This document shows positions 43,493 through 54,304 of a stretch of 64,000 nucleotides of DNA, piece by piece; the stretch's first letter is position 1, and each line of letters opens with the position of its first letter. The notes beneath the pieces are model-generated. The model was not told the origin of the DNA, did not search any database, and was given only the letters and a program-made list of their open reading frames with translations. The stretch is from Streptomyces hundungensis. Lineage in GTDB: Bacteria; Actinomycetota; Actinomycetes; Streptomycetales; Streptomycetaceae. The stretch lies in assembly GCF_003627815.1 (NCBI RefSeq), contig NZ_CP032698.1, positions 2,046,001-2,110,000 on the forward strand, in the 5' to 3' direction. The position numbers were made by a program, and so were the translations under genes.

Positions 43493-44431
43493 GTGGCCAC
43501 ACTCAACGGCGGTAGGAGCGGCAAGGTGTTGTCCCGCCTCGCCGTGGCGGCGATAGCCGCAGCTCTTCTCGGCGCGAGCGCCGGTGCGGCCTCGGCCGTC
43601 GGCGTCTACCCGGGCCATATGCCGACGGCCCCGCGCAACGCGCCGAAGGCGGCGGCGCTCGCCGTAGCCGCCCCGGCGGCGGCCAACGCCGCCGACCCGG
43701 TCTTCCCGATGCTGGGCGTCGACGGCGCGAACACCGGCTGGATCTACGGCCCGAACGGCAGCGGCGGCCTGACCAGCCGTGAGGAGGTCGACGGCACCTT
43801 CCCCGCCCTGGCCAACGACGCCTTCGTCGACAACGACGCCAACGGCTACATCGACGGCGAATGGCAGTGGGACACCAACGGGAACCTGGTGTTCTATCCG
43901 AGCGCCACCCCCGCCACCGGCAAGGCGATCGGCGGCGGCTGGAACATCTACGACACGGTGCTCTCGCCGGGCAACCTCGGCGGCGCACCGGGCTATGACC
44001 TCATCGCGCGCGACAAGACGGGCGTGCTGTGGCTGTACCTCGGCTACGGGGACGGCACCATGACCGGCCGCATCAAGGTGGGCGCCGGCTGGGAGGCCTA
44101 CACCCAACTCGCCGGCAAGGGCGACCTGGACGGCGACGGCAAGCCCGACATCGTCGCCCGGGACACGGCGGGCGTGCTGTGGTTCTACAAGGGCACGGGC
44201 AGCTACACGGCTCCCTTCGCGCCCCGCACCAGGATCGGCTCCGGCTGGAACATGTTCAACAAGCTGCTCTCCAGCGGCGATGTGGACCTGGACGGCAGGA
44301 CCGACCTCATCGCCCGGGACACCGGCGGCGGCCTGTGGCTGTACAAGGGCACCGGCCAGGCCGCCGCCCCGTACCAGCCGCGCGTCCAGATCGGCACCGA
44401 CTACTCCGTCTACCGCCTGATGACGTCCTGA
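43493..44431 (+). CDS. Secreted FG-GAP/VCBS-like repeat protein
   Basis: A 312-residue exported protein: basic N-terminus, a hydrophobic signal (about 12-38) and a mature part of about three repeated beta units, each with a Trp-x-Tyr pattern and calcium-like DxDxDG loops, for example GDLDGDGKPDIVARDTAGVLWFYKG and GDVDLDGRTDLIARDTGGGLWLYKG (each shown in part). These resemble the propeller blades of tachylectin/FG-GAP domains and probably bind glycans or calcium. GTG at 43493 follows AGGAG; the earlier ATG at 43424 is not supported. No enzymatic motif. It sits after the GH92 gene, 170 bp apart. Confidence 0.78.
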   Translation: MATLNGGRSGKVLSRLAVAAIAAALLGASAGAASAVGVYPGHMPTAPRNAPKAAALAVAAPAAANAADPVFPMLGVDGANTGWIYGPNGSGGLTSREEVDGTFPALANDAFVDNDANGYIDGEWQWDTNGNLVFYPSATPATGKAIGGGWNIYDTVLSPGNLGGAPGYDLIARDKTGVLWLYLGYGDGTMTGRIKVGAGWEAYTQLAGKGDLDGDGKPDIVARDTAGVLWFYKGTGSYTAPFAPRTRIGSGWNMFNKLLSSGDVDLDGRTDLIARDTGGGLWLYKGTGQAAAPYQPRVQIGTDYSVYRLMTS

Positions 44432-44486
44432 GGCGTCAGCGGCGTCCCTGACTTCGGCGCCATGCGGAGTCCCGGCGCGCAAGCGG

Positions 44487-44521
44487 CAGGGCCGCACCCC
44501 CTGGAAGGGAGTGCGGCCCTG
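44487..44521. terminator. Bidirectional hairpin between the FG-GAP protein and acnA
   Basis: An 11-bp perfect stem (CAGGGCCGCAC) around a 13-bp loop separates two converging genes, 55 bp from the plus-strand stop and 27 bp from the acnA stop. Confidence 0.65.
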
Positions 44522-44548
44522 TCGTCGTTCCCGCTGCCGGGCCCGTCC

Positions 44549-47344
<2,796 letters not shown>

Positions 47345-47755
47345 GACAGTCTCCTTCATTGATGTGCGCGTTCCACCACAATCCTGCCGCCACGACGTGT
47401 TGTCGATCCGCTGAGGTAAGGCTAAGTTAGGTAACCCTTACCGAGCGTCGGCTGCGGTGCGCCTCGGTAGATATCTCGATGTCGAGATAACTCTAGTACA
47501 TGGCCGCCGGTAGGTCATGCGCGGGCGGCGGCATCGGGCCGCCGGGCGCCCCCTTCGTGGCGCACGACACGCTCATCTCCACCACCCACTCTGGGGGCAC
47601 CCGACACACCCGGCATGCGGAGGGTGCGCGACTCGGATGGAGTCGTTCCGTTTGCGGCCCCCGTACGGAAGTCGCACGATCGGAATTGACGGTTCATCAC
47701 CCCGTTGGCCCCCTTGGGCGCGAGCGTCATCTCATATCTGAGATAACCTGCCCCT
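47345..47755. promoter_or_regulatory. Divergent regulatory gap between acnA and the HTH-MurA gene
   Basis: A 411-bp gap without a gene. It contains an iron-box-like site (47412-47430), a perfect 8+2+8 palindrome TATCTCGATGTCGAGATA (47472-47489) and a palindromic TATCTGAGATA (47738-47748) that abuts the start of the HTH-MurA gene. The rest shows no further symmetry I can support. Confidence 0.6.
47412..47430 (-). promoter_or_regulatory. Candidate DmdR/IdeR-type iron box upstream of acnA
   Basis: TGAGGTAAGGCTAAGTTAG matches 14 of 19 positions of the DtxR/IdeR/DmdR consensus TTAGGTTAGGCTAACCTAA, with the central AGGCTAA intact. It lies about 70 bp before the acnA start. Repression of an iron-sulphur enzyme gene under iron limitation would make sense, but binding is untested. 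Confidence 0.5.
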
Positions 47756-49282
47756 ATGGCAGACGACTACCTCGTACGCATCGGCAAGCTCATCCGTGAC
47801 GCCCGGCAGCACCGGGGCTGGACACAGACGCAGTTGGCCGAGGCTCTGGGCACCAGCCAGAGCGCCGTGAACCGCATCGAGCGCGGGAACCAGAACATCA
47901 GCCTTGAGATGATCGCGCGCATCGGGGAAGCGCTCGACAGCGAAATCGTCTCGCTCGGCTACGCGGGCCCCATGCATCTGCGGGTCGTGGGCGGCCGCCG
48001 GCTCTCGGGCTCCATCGACGTCAAGACGAGCAAGAACGCCTGTGTCGCGCTGCTCTGCGGCTCGCTGCTCAACAAGGGCCGCACCGTGCTGCGCCGGGTG
48101 GCCCGCATCGAAGAGGTCTACCGGCTCCTGGAGGTCCTCAACTCCATTGGTGTACGCACCCGTTGGATCAACGAGGGCACCGACCTGGAGATCGTGCCGC
48201 CGGCCGAGCTCGACCTCGACGCGATGGACGCGACGGCCGCCCGCCGCACCCGCTCCATCATCATGTTCCTCGGCCCGCTGCTGCACCGCATGGACCGCTT
48301 CCGGCTCCCCTACGCCGGCGGCTGCGACCTCGGCACCCGCACCATCGAGCCGCACATGATCGCGCTGCGCCGGTTCGGCCTGGACATCACGGCCACCGAG
48401 GGGATCTACCACGCGGAGGTGGCGCGCACCGCGCCCGACCGCCCGATCGTGCTGACCGAGCGCGGCGACACCGTGACCGAGAACGCGCTGCTGGCCGCCG
48501 CCCGCAACGACGGCGTCACCGTCATCCGCAACGCCTCCTCCAACTACATGGTCCAGGACCTGTGCTTCTTCCTGGAGGCGCTGGGCGTCCGGGTCGAGGG
48601 GATCGGCACCACCACCCTGACCGTGCACGGCATCGCCGACATCGACGTCGACGTCGACTACTCCCCTTCCGAGGACCCGGTCGAGGCGATGAGCCTGCTG
48701 GCCGCGGCCGTCGTCACCGAGTCCGAGCTGACGATCCGCCGGGTCCCGGTGGAGTTCCTGGAGATCGAGCTCGCGGTCCTGGAGGAGATGGGCCTGGACC
48801 ACGACCGCACCGCCGAGTACCCGGCCGACAACGGCCGCACCCGGCTGATCGACCTCACGGTGCGCCCCTCCAAGCTGGAGGCGCCCATCGACAAGATCCA
48901 CCCGATGCCGTTCCCCGGCCTGAACATCGACAACGTGCCGTTCTTCGCGGCGATCGCGGCGGCGGCGCAGGGCAAGACGCTCATCCACGACTGGGTGTAC
49001 GACAACCGCGCGATCTACCTCACCGACCTCAACCGGCTCGGCGGGCGCCTCCAACTCCTCGACCCGCACCGCGTCCTGGTCGAGGGCCCCACCCGCTGGC
49101 GCGCCGCCGAGATGATGTGTCCCCCGGCCCTGCGCCCCGCCGTGGTGGTCCTGCTCGCCATGATGGCGGCGGAAGGCACCTCGGTGCTGCGCAATGTGTA
49201 TGTCATCAACCGCGGTTACGAGGATCTCGCCGAGCGGCTCAACTCGGTGGGCGCGCAGATCGAGATCTTCCGGGACATCTAG
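47756..49282 (+). CDS. XRE-type HTH domain fused to MurA-like enolpyruvyl transferase
   Basis: A 508-residue fusion. Residues 8-62 form an XRE helix-turn-helix (WTQTQLAEALGTSQSAVNRIERG). Residues 72-508 form an EPSP/MurA double domain. The MurA catalytic residues are kept: Lys93-Asn94 (TSKNACVALL), Cys190 in YAGGCDLGTRTIEPH, equivalent to Cys115 of E. coli MurA, and Arg195. So it may catalyse UDP-GlcNAc enolpyruvyl transfer or at least bind this substrate, possibly coupling cell-wall precursor level to transcription. No clear Shine-Dalgarno site; a leaderless message is possible. A canonical murA is expected elsewhere in the genome. Confidence 0.87.
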   Translation: MADDYLVRIGKLIRDARQHRGWTQTQLAEALGTSQSAVNRIERGNQNISLEMIARIGEALDSEIVSLGYAGPMHLRVVGGRRLSGSIDVKTSKNACVALLCGSLLNKGRTVLRRVARIEEVYRLLEVLNSIGVRTRWINEGTDLEIVPPAELDLDAMDATAARRTRSIIMFLGPLLHRMDRFRLPYAGGCDLGTRTIEPHMIALRRFGLDITATEGIYHAEVARTAPDRPIVLTERGDTVTENALLAAARNDGVTVIRNASSNYMVQDLCFFLEALGVRVEGIGTTTLTVHGIADIDVDVDYSPSEDPVEAMSLLAAAVVTESELTIRRVPVEFLEIELAVLEEMGLDHDRTAEYPADNGRTRLIDLTVRPSKLEAPIDKIHPMPFPGLNIDNVPFFAAIAAAAQGKTLIHDWVYDNRAIYLTDLNRLGGRLQLLDPHRVLVEGPTRWRAAEMMCPPALRPAVVVLLAMMAAEGTSVLRNVYVINRGYEDLAERLNSVGAQIEIFRDI

Positions 49283-50262
49283 GACTGCCGCCGCGCCCGG
49301 CCCGTCCCGCCCGGAACCGACAGGTCCGGGCGGGCGCTCCGGGCGCCGGCGAGAGCCGCGTGCGCCGCTCCCGCCACGACCAGGTCCTGCCACGCCATGC
49401 CCACGCTCTTGAAGAGCCTGGGCCGGTCGGCCGGTGGGCGCGCGCCCTCGCCCACCAGCGCGGCGAGGGTGCCGGTGATGTCCGACTCGGTGATCACGCC
49501 GTCGGCCAGGGGGATCAGGAGGTCACCGGCCTCGCGCAGGGCGGCCGTGCGGGCCTCCACCCACAGCGAGGAGCGGCGCACGAGTTCCGAGTCCGTTTCG
49601 CGCACGGTCGGCTGGTGCGAGCCGACCGCGACGACCGTGGCGTGGGCGGGGACCCGGCGGCCCTCGAAGAGGGGCTCGTGGGCGGTGGTGCAGCAGATGA
49701 CGAGGTCGGCGAAGGACACATCGGCGGGGCTTCCGGTGCGGGCTTCGAGGCCGAGTTCGCGGGCGTAGGTCACCAGCCGCTCGGCCCGGGCCGCGCTGCG
49801 TGACACCACCGTGGCGTGGGTCAACTCCCTTGTGTCGAGGGCCGATTCGAGGTGGGCGTACGCCTGGGGGCCGGCTCCGAACAGGACCAGGCGGGACGTG
49901 TCCGGTTCGGCGAGCGCGTCGATCGCGAGGGCCGAGACGGCCGCGGTGCGCAGCGTGGTCAGCGCGGCCGCGTCGAGCATCGCGAGCGGGAGCAGCGTCG
50001 GGCCGTCCAAAAGAAGGTAGCCGCCGGTGATGCGGGGCAGCCCGCGGGCCGGGTTGGCGGGCGCGACACCCGCCACCTTCACTCCGGCATATGTCGCGGA
50101 GGCGGCCGGCATGACGAGCAACTCCCCTGCCGGTACGGGGATGTTGGAGCGTCGCGGGCACTGTTCAGGGTCGAGGCCCGCCCGCAGGGCCCCGGCCAGC
50201 GCCTCGACCGCCGCGGCCGGGGTCAGCAGCGCCGCGAGATCGTCGGCGCCCAGGTGGATCAC
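49279..50262 (-). CDS. Ornithine cyclodeaminase / mu-crystallin family protein
   Basis: A 327-residue OCD-family protein with a Rossmann NAD(P) site (LVLFGAGPQAYAHLESAL) and typical N-terminal GVKVAGVAPANPARGLPRI, CTTAHEPLF and DLVVAGAAHAAL segments. Members reduce cyclic imines (pyrroline-2-carboxylate, piperideine-2-carboxylate) or deaminate ornithine. Next to a proline racemase and a DapA-like gene, an imine reductase role on a proline or hydroxyproline derivative is more likely than ornithine cyclisation. GTG at 50262 overlaps the upstream stop (GTGA), so it is the last of a three-gene operon. Confidence 0.83.
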   Translation of the reverse strand: MIHLGADDLAALLTPAAAVEALAGALRAGLDPEQCPRRSNIPVPAGELLVMPAASATYAGVKVAGVAPANPARGLPRITGGYLLLDGPTLLPLAMLDAAALTTLRTAAVSALAIDALAEPDTSRLVLFGAGPQAYAHLESALDTRELTHATVVSRSAARAERLVTYARELGLEARTGSPADVSFADLVICCTTAHEPLFEGRRVPAHATVVAVGSHQPTVRETDSELVRRSSLWVEARTAALREAGDLLIPLADGVITESDITGTLAALVGEGARPPADRPRLFKSVGMAWQDLVVAGAAHAALAGARSARPDLSVPGGTGRARRQS

Positions 50263-51260
50263 AGCAGGAAGCCTTCCGGGAAGGGGTCCGAGGGGTTCAG
50301 GAAGTACTGGGCGGTGCCGGTGATCCAGGCCCGCCCGGTGACCGTGGGCACGACCGCGGGGAGCGGGCCGACCGTGGTCTCGCGGATGAGCCGGCCGGTG
50401 AACTCCGTACCGATGAACGACTCGTTGACGAAGTCGCGGTGGAGCGGGAGGTCGCCGCGGGCGTGCAGCTGGGCCATGCGCGCGGAGGTGCCGGTGCCGC
50501 ACGGGGAGCGGTCGAACCAGCCCGGGTGGATCGCCATGGCGTGGCGCGAGCGCGTGGCGTCGGAGCCGGGCGCCGCGAGGTAGACGTGCTTGACCCCGGT
50601 GATCTCCGGGTTCTCGGGGTGCGCGGGCGGCTCGCAGGCGTTGATGGCGTCCATGATGGCGAGCCCCGCCCCGAGCAGTTCGTCCTTGTGGTCGCGGGCG
50701 AACGGCAGGCCCAGCGCGTCGAGTTCGACGAAGGCGTAGAAGTTGCCTCCGTACGCCAGGTCGTAGGTGACCGTGCCGAGGCCGGGCACGGTCACCTTGC
50801 GGTCGAGGCCGAGGCAGAACGCCGGGACGTTGGTCAGGGTCACCGAGCGGGCCTCGCCGTCCTCGACCCGTACGTCCACGCTCACCAGTCCGGCCGGGGT
50901 GTCGAGGCGGACGGTGGTGACGGGCTCGGTGACCGGGACCATGCCGGTCTCCACCAGCACCGTGGCGACCCCGATCGTGCCGTGTCCGCACATCGGCAGC
51001 AGCCCGGACACCTCGATGTAGAGGACGCCGTAGTCGGCGTCCGGCCGGGTGGGGGGCTGGAGGATCGCCCCGCTCATCGCGGCGTGGCCGCGCGGCTCGT
51101 ACATCAGGAGCGTACGGATGTGGTCGAGGTGTTCCAGGAAGTACAGCCGCCGCTCGGCCATGGTGGCGCCGGGAATGACACCGAGGCCGCCGGTGATGAC
51201 GCGGGTCGGCATGCCCTCGGTGTGCGAGTCGACCGCGTGGTAGACGTGTCGGGTCCGCAT
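50259..51260 (-). CDS. Proline racemase-family protein, probable 4-hydroxyproline 2-epimerase
   Basis: A 333-residue protein of the PrdA/HypRE fold. Both catalytic cysteines of a racemase/epimerase are present: Cys91 in MCGHGTIG and Cys254 in DRSPCGTGTSAR, which excludes the trans-3-hydroxyproline dehydratase group (Thr at the second site). Epimerisation of trans-4-hydroxy-L-proline to the cis-D form is the first step of hydroxyproline catabolism. It lies second in an operon with a DapA-like gene (51281-52189) ahead and an OCD-like gene behind. Proline itself is a possible substrate. Confidence 0.88.
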   Translation of the reverse strand: MRTRHVYHAVDSHTEGMPTRVITGGLGVIPGATMAERRLYFLEHLDHIRTLLMYEPRGHAAMSGAILQPPTRPDADYGVLYIEVSGLLPMCGHGTIGVATVLVETGMVPVTEPVTTVRLDTPAGLVSVDVRVEDGEARSVTLTNVPAFCLGLDRKVTVPGLGTVTYDLAYGGNFYAFVELDALGLPFARDHKDELLGAGLAIMDAINACEPPAHPENPEITGVKHVYLAAPGSDATRSRHAMAIHPGWFDRSPCGTGTSARMAQLHARGDLPLHRDFVNESFIGTEFTGRLIRETTVGPLPAVVPTVTGRAWITGTAQYFLNPSDPFPEGFLL

Positions 51261-51280
51261 GGGTTCGCCTTTCTCCAGGG

Positions 51281-52189
51281 CTACTTGTGGCCTTCGGCGA
51301 GCGCCTTCTCGGTGGCGGCGCGCACCACCGCCTCCTGGTCGGCGGTGAGCGGCTGGCGAGGTGGCCGCACGGGCCCGCCGGGGCGGCCCGCCAGGTCCAT
51401 GGAGACCTTGATGGCCTGGATGAACTCGGTCTTGGAGTCCCAGCGCAGCAGCGGGTGCAGCGCGCGGTACAGGGGGAGGGCGGTGGTGAGGTCGCCCTCG
51501 ACGGCCGCGTGGTAGAGCTGGGCGCAGGCGGCGGGCAGCGCGTTGGGATAGCCGGCGATCCAGCCGACCGCGCCCGCCAGTGCCAACTCCAGCAGCACGT
51601 CGTCCGCGCCCGCCAACAGGTCCAGTTCCGGGGCGAGTTCGGCGATCTCGTAGGCCCGGCGCACATCGCCGCTGAACTCCTTGACCGCCACGATGCTGCC
51701 GTCGGCGTACAGCTGGGCCAGCAGCGCGGGCGTGAGGTCGACCTTGGTGTCGTAGGGGTTGTTGTAGGCGACGACGGGCAGGCCCGCCTTGGCGACCTCC
51801 GCGTAGTGGGCCCGTACCGAACGCTCGTCGGCGCGGTAGGCGTTCGGGGGGAGCAGCAGGACGGAGCCCGCGCCCGCGTCGGCGGCCTGCTCGGCCCAGC
51901 GGCGGGACTCGGTGCTGCCGTACGCGGCGACGCCCACCATCACGCGCTCGCCGTCGCCCGCCGCCTCGACGGCGGTGGTCACGACGCGGGCGCGCTCCTC
52001 GTCGGACAGGGTCTGGTACTCGCCGAGCGAGCCGTTGGGCACGACACCGTCGCTGCCGCTGTCGATCAGCCAGCGCACGTGCTGGGCGTAGGAGGTGAAG
52101 TCGACGGAAAGGTCGGAGCGCAGGGGCAGCGCGGTCGCGACGAGGATTCCGTGCCAGGGCCGCAGGCGCCGGGGTGCTGAGGATGTCAT
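51281..52189 (-). CDS. Dihydrodipicolinate synthase family protein, probable pyrroline-4-hydroxy-2-carboxylate deaminase
   Basis: A 302-residue class I aldolase-like TIM barrel. Schiff-base Lys170 (SIVAVKEFSGD) and Tyr142 (AYNNPYDT) are present, with PNGSLGEYQTLSDEE (N-terminal substrate loop). In hydroxyproline catabolism a DapA-like enzyme deaminates 1-pyrroline-4-hydroxy-2-carboxylate to 2-oxoglutarate semialdehyde; the adjacent epimerase makes this the best guess. ATG at 52189 follows CTAGGGAG 8 bp away. It is first in the minus-strand operon and diverges from the Xaa-Pro peptidase. Confidence 0.85.
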   Translation of the reverse strand: MTSSAPRRLRPWHGILVATALPLRSDLSVDFTSYAQHVRWLIDSGSDGVVPNGSLGEYQTLSDEERARVVTTAVEAAGDGERVMVGVAAYGSTESRRWAEQAADAGAGSVLLLPPNAYRADERSVRAHYAEVAKAGLPVVAYNNPYDTKVDLTPALLAQLYADGSIVAVKEFSGDVRRAYEIAELAPELDLLAGADDVLLELALAGAVGWIAGYPNALPAACAQLYHAAVEGDLTTALPLYRALHPLLRWDSKTEFIQAIKVSMDLAGRPGGPVRPPRQPLTADQEAVVRAATEKALAEGHK

Positions 52190-52211
52190 GGTCGAACTCC
52201 CTAGTGTGGTG

Positions 52212-52226
52212 TGTGACATTTTACTG
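52212..52226. promoter_or_regulatory. Putative operator, copy 1 (TGTGACATTTTACTG)
   Basis: A 15-mer located 23-37 bp before the DapA-like start. It matches 13 of 15 positions of the sequence at 52349 in the same strand orientation, within one divergent promoter gap. AT-rich against the local background, which favours a regulator-binding role, perhaps for a GntR/FadR-type factor. No such regulator gene is in this window. Confidence 0.45.
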
Positions 52227-52348
52227 AGCCGGAGGCGTCGCCCACAAGAGTCCCGACGCCCATCCCCTCGATCGCCGCTCCGGGGGCGCCACTTGGGCTC
52301 CCCTACCCGCTCGATGAGGGCTGTGAGATGTGACCCGTGACAGAGTAA

Positions 52349-52363
52349 TGTGAAATTGTACTG
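52349..52363. promoter_or_regulatory. Putative operator, copy 2 (TGTGAAATTGTACTG)
   Basis: The partner of the site at 52212, 137 bp away, lying 75 bp before the start of the Xaa-Pro peptidase gene. Contains AATTGTAC, which resembles half of FadR-type operators. Confidence 0.45.
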
Positions 52364-52437
52364 GCGCTCACGGCACGCCGCCCACCGCGCGGCCCCGGCG
52401 CGCCCACCCCTCATCCATCCCCACCCCGGGAGACCCG

Positions 52438-53805
52438 ATGGCCGAGCGCCCCGCACGCCCCAACACCGGCAGCCACGACCTTCCCATCGGCCCCGAACTC
52501 GCCGCCTTCATGAGCGGCGACTGGGCCCCCACCCCGCTGCCCGGCGACACCCGGGTGCCCGGCTTCGAGGTCACCCCGCACCGGCGGGCGCGGCTCTCCG
52601 CCCGTTTTCCGGGCGAGCGCCTGATCGTGCCCGCGGGCGAGTTGCGCATCCGCTCCAACGACTGCGACCACCGCTTCCGGCCGCACAGCGCCTACGCCTG
52701 GCTGACCGGCCTCACCGGCGAGGACCAGCCCGGCCACGTACTGGTCCTCGAACCGTCCGGCTCGGGCCACGAGGCGGTGCTGTACGTACGGCCCCGCTCG
52801 CCACGGGCCGGCGGCGACGACGAGTTCTACCGGGACCGCCGGTACGGCGAGTTCTGGGTGGGCCGGCGTCCCGACCTCGCCGAGACCGAGCGCCTGACCG
52901 GTTTGCGCTGCGCCCATGTGGACGGCCTGACCCCACTGCCGCCCGGCCGCAACGCCGCCGACGACCACGAACTCGCCTCTGTGCTCAGCGAGTTGAGGCT
53001 GGTCAAGGACGTCTGGGAGGTGGCCCAGCTCCAGTTGGCCGTCGACCACACGGTCGCCGGTTTCGAGGACGTCGTCCGCGCCCTGCCCCGCGCCCTTGCC
53101 CACGCCCGGGGCGAGCGCCTGCTCGAAGGCGTCTTCGGGACACGGGCCCGCGCCGAGGGCAACGGCACCGGATACGAGACGATCGCCGCTTCGGGGGCGC
53201 ACGCCTGCGTACTGCACTGGATCCGCAACGACGGCCGGCTCGACCCCGAGAACTTGCTGCTCCTGGACGCGGGCGTCGAGACGGACACCCTGTACACCGC
53301 CGACATCACCCGCACGCTCCCGCTGTCCGGGCGCTTCTCCCCCGTGCAGCGCCAGGTGTACGAGCTGGTCCTGGCCGCGCAGGACGCGGGCATCGCCGCG
53401 CTGCGGCCGGGCGCGGCCTTCCGCGACTTCCACCGGGCCGCGATGGCGGTGATCGCGGAGGGTCTCGCCGAGTGGGGCGTCCTCAAGAGCGCGTCGGGTG
53501 AACTGCACCGGCGCTACACCCTGTGCGGCAGCGGGCACATGCTCGGCCTCGACGTCCACGACTGCGCGAAGGCGCGCGGCGAGACCTATCTGGACGGCGT
53601 GCTGGAGGCCGGCCAGGTCCTCACGGTCGAGCCGGGTCTCTACCTCCAGCCGGACGACGAGACCCTGCCTCCCGAACTGCGCGGCATAGGCGTCCGCATC
53701 GAGGACGACCTGGTGATCACGGAGACCGGGGCCCGGCTGATGTCGGGCGCGCTGCCCAGGTCGGTGGCCGGGGTGGAGGAGTGGATGGGCGAGCTGCTCG
53801 CCTGA
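52438..53805 (+). CDS. pepP: Xaa-Pro aminopeptidase (aminopeptidase P family, M24)
   Basis: A 455-residue M24 metallopeptidase. All five metal ligands are seen: Asp277 (LLLLDAGV), Asp289 (YTADITRTLP), His367 (GSGHMLGLDVHD), Glu398 (LTVEPGLYL) and Glu422 (GVRIEDDLVI). The N-terminal creatinase-like domain covers about 1-190. The enzyme removes an N-terminal residue ahead of Pro, freeing proline or hydroxyproline peptides, which fits the neighbouring catabolic operon. ATG at 52438, preceded by GGGAGACCCG. Its 3' end is embedded in a 27-bp repeat array. Confidence 0.9.
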   Translation: MAERPARPNTGSHDLPIGPELAAFMSGDWAPTPLPGDTRVPGFEVTPHRRARLSARFPGERLIVPAGELRIRSNDCDHRFRPHSAYAWLTGLTGEDQPGHVLVLEPSGSGHEAVLYVRPRSPRAGGDDEFYRDRRYGEFWVGRRPDLAETERLTGLRCAHVDGLTPLPPGRNAADDHELASVLSELRLVKDVWEVAQLQLAVDHTVAGFEDVVRALPRALAHARGERLLEGVFGTRARAEGNGTGYETIAASGAHACVLHWIRNDGRLDPENLLLLDAGVETDTLYTADITRTLPLSGRFSPVQRQVYELVLAAQDAGIAALRPGAAFRDFHRAAMAVIAEGLAEWGVLKSASGELHRRYTLCGSGHMLGLDVHDCAKARGETYLDGVLEAGQVLTVEPGLYLQPDDETLPPELRGIGVRIEDDLVITETGARLMSGALPRSVAGVEEWMGELLA

Positions 53806-53881
53806 GGGGGCGGGGCCGCGCTGCTCGCCTGAGGAGGCGGGGCCCCGCCGCTCGCCTGAGGGCGCGGGGCCCCGCTGCTCG
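53794..53881. repeat. 27-bp tandem repeats at the pepP 3' end
   Basis: Units start at 53794, 53821 and 53848, each beginning CTGCTCGCCTGAG (third unit CCGCTCGCC), with a partial fourth from 53875. The first unit includes the native pepP stop. Because 27 is a multiple of 3, every unit carries a further TGA in the same frame. Confidence 0.8.
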
Positions 53882-53905
53882 TCCGGACGGGCCGAGGGGC
53901 CGCGC

Positions 53906-54304
53906 TCAGTCCAGGACCGCGAAGCCGTCCAGTTCGACCAGGGCCTCGCTGTCCCAGAGGCGGACCGCGCCGATCACGGCCATCGCCGGATAGTCGCGCC
54001 CGGCCAACTCCCGCCAGATGGCGCCCAGTTCAGCGGCGCGGGCGCGGTAGTCGGCGACGTCCGTCGCGTACACGGTGACCCGGGCGAGATCACCGGGGCC
54101 GCCCCCCGCCGCGGCCAGCGCCGCGAGGAGGTTGGTCAGCGCGGTGCGGAACTGCTCGGGCAGGGTGGCGCCGACCACCGTGCCGTCGGGGTCGAGCGCG
54201 GTCTGCCCGGCGAGGAACACCAGGCGCGAGCCGGTGGCGACGACGGCGTGGCTGAAGCCGCGCGCCGGGGACAGCTCGGCGGGGTTCACTCGGTCGAGGC
54301 TCAC
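53906..54304 (-). CDS. RidA-family protein, non-canonical subgroup
   Basis: A 132-residue RidA/YjgF fold protein (LVFLAGQTALDPDG, DLARVTVYATDVADY). Classical RidA hydrolyses enamines and imines of 2-aminoacrylate, using an Arg to hold the substrate carboxylate; at that position (PAM in place of PAR) this protein has Met108, so it should act on something else. GTG overlaps the acyl-CoA dehydrogenase stop (GTGA). In this aryl-CoA cluster an enamine deaminase on a CoA-bound intermediate is plausible. Confidence 0.85.
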   Translation of the reverse strand: MSLDRVNPAELSPARGFSHAVVATGSRLVFLAGQTALDPDGTVVGATLPEQFRTALTNLLAALAAAGGGPGDLARVTVYATDVADYRARAAELGAIWRELAGRDYPAMAVIGAVRLWDSEALVELDGFAVLD

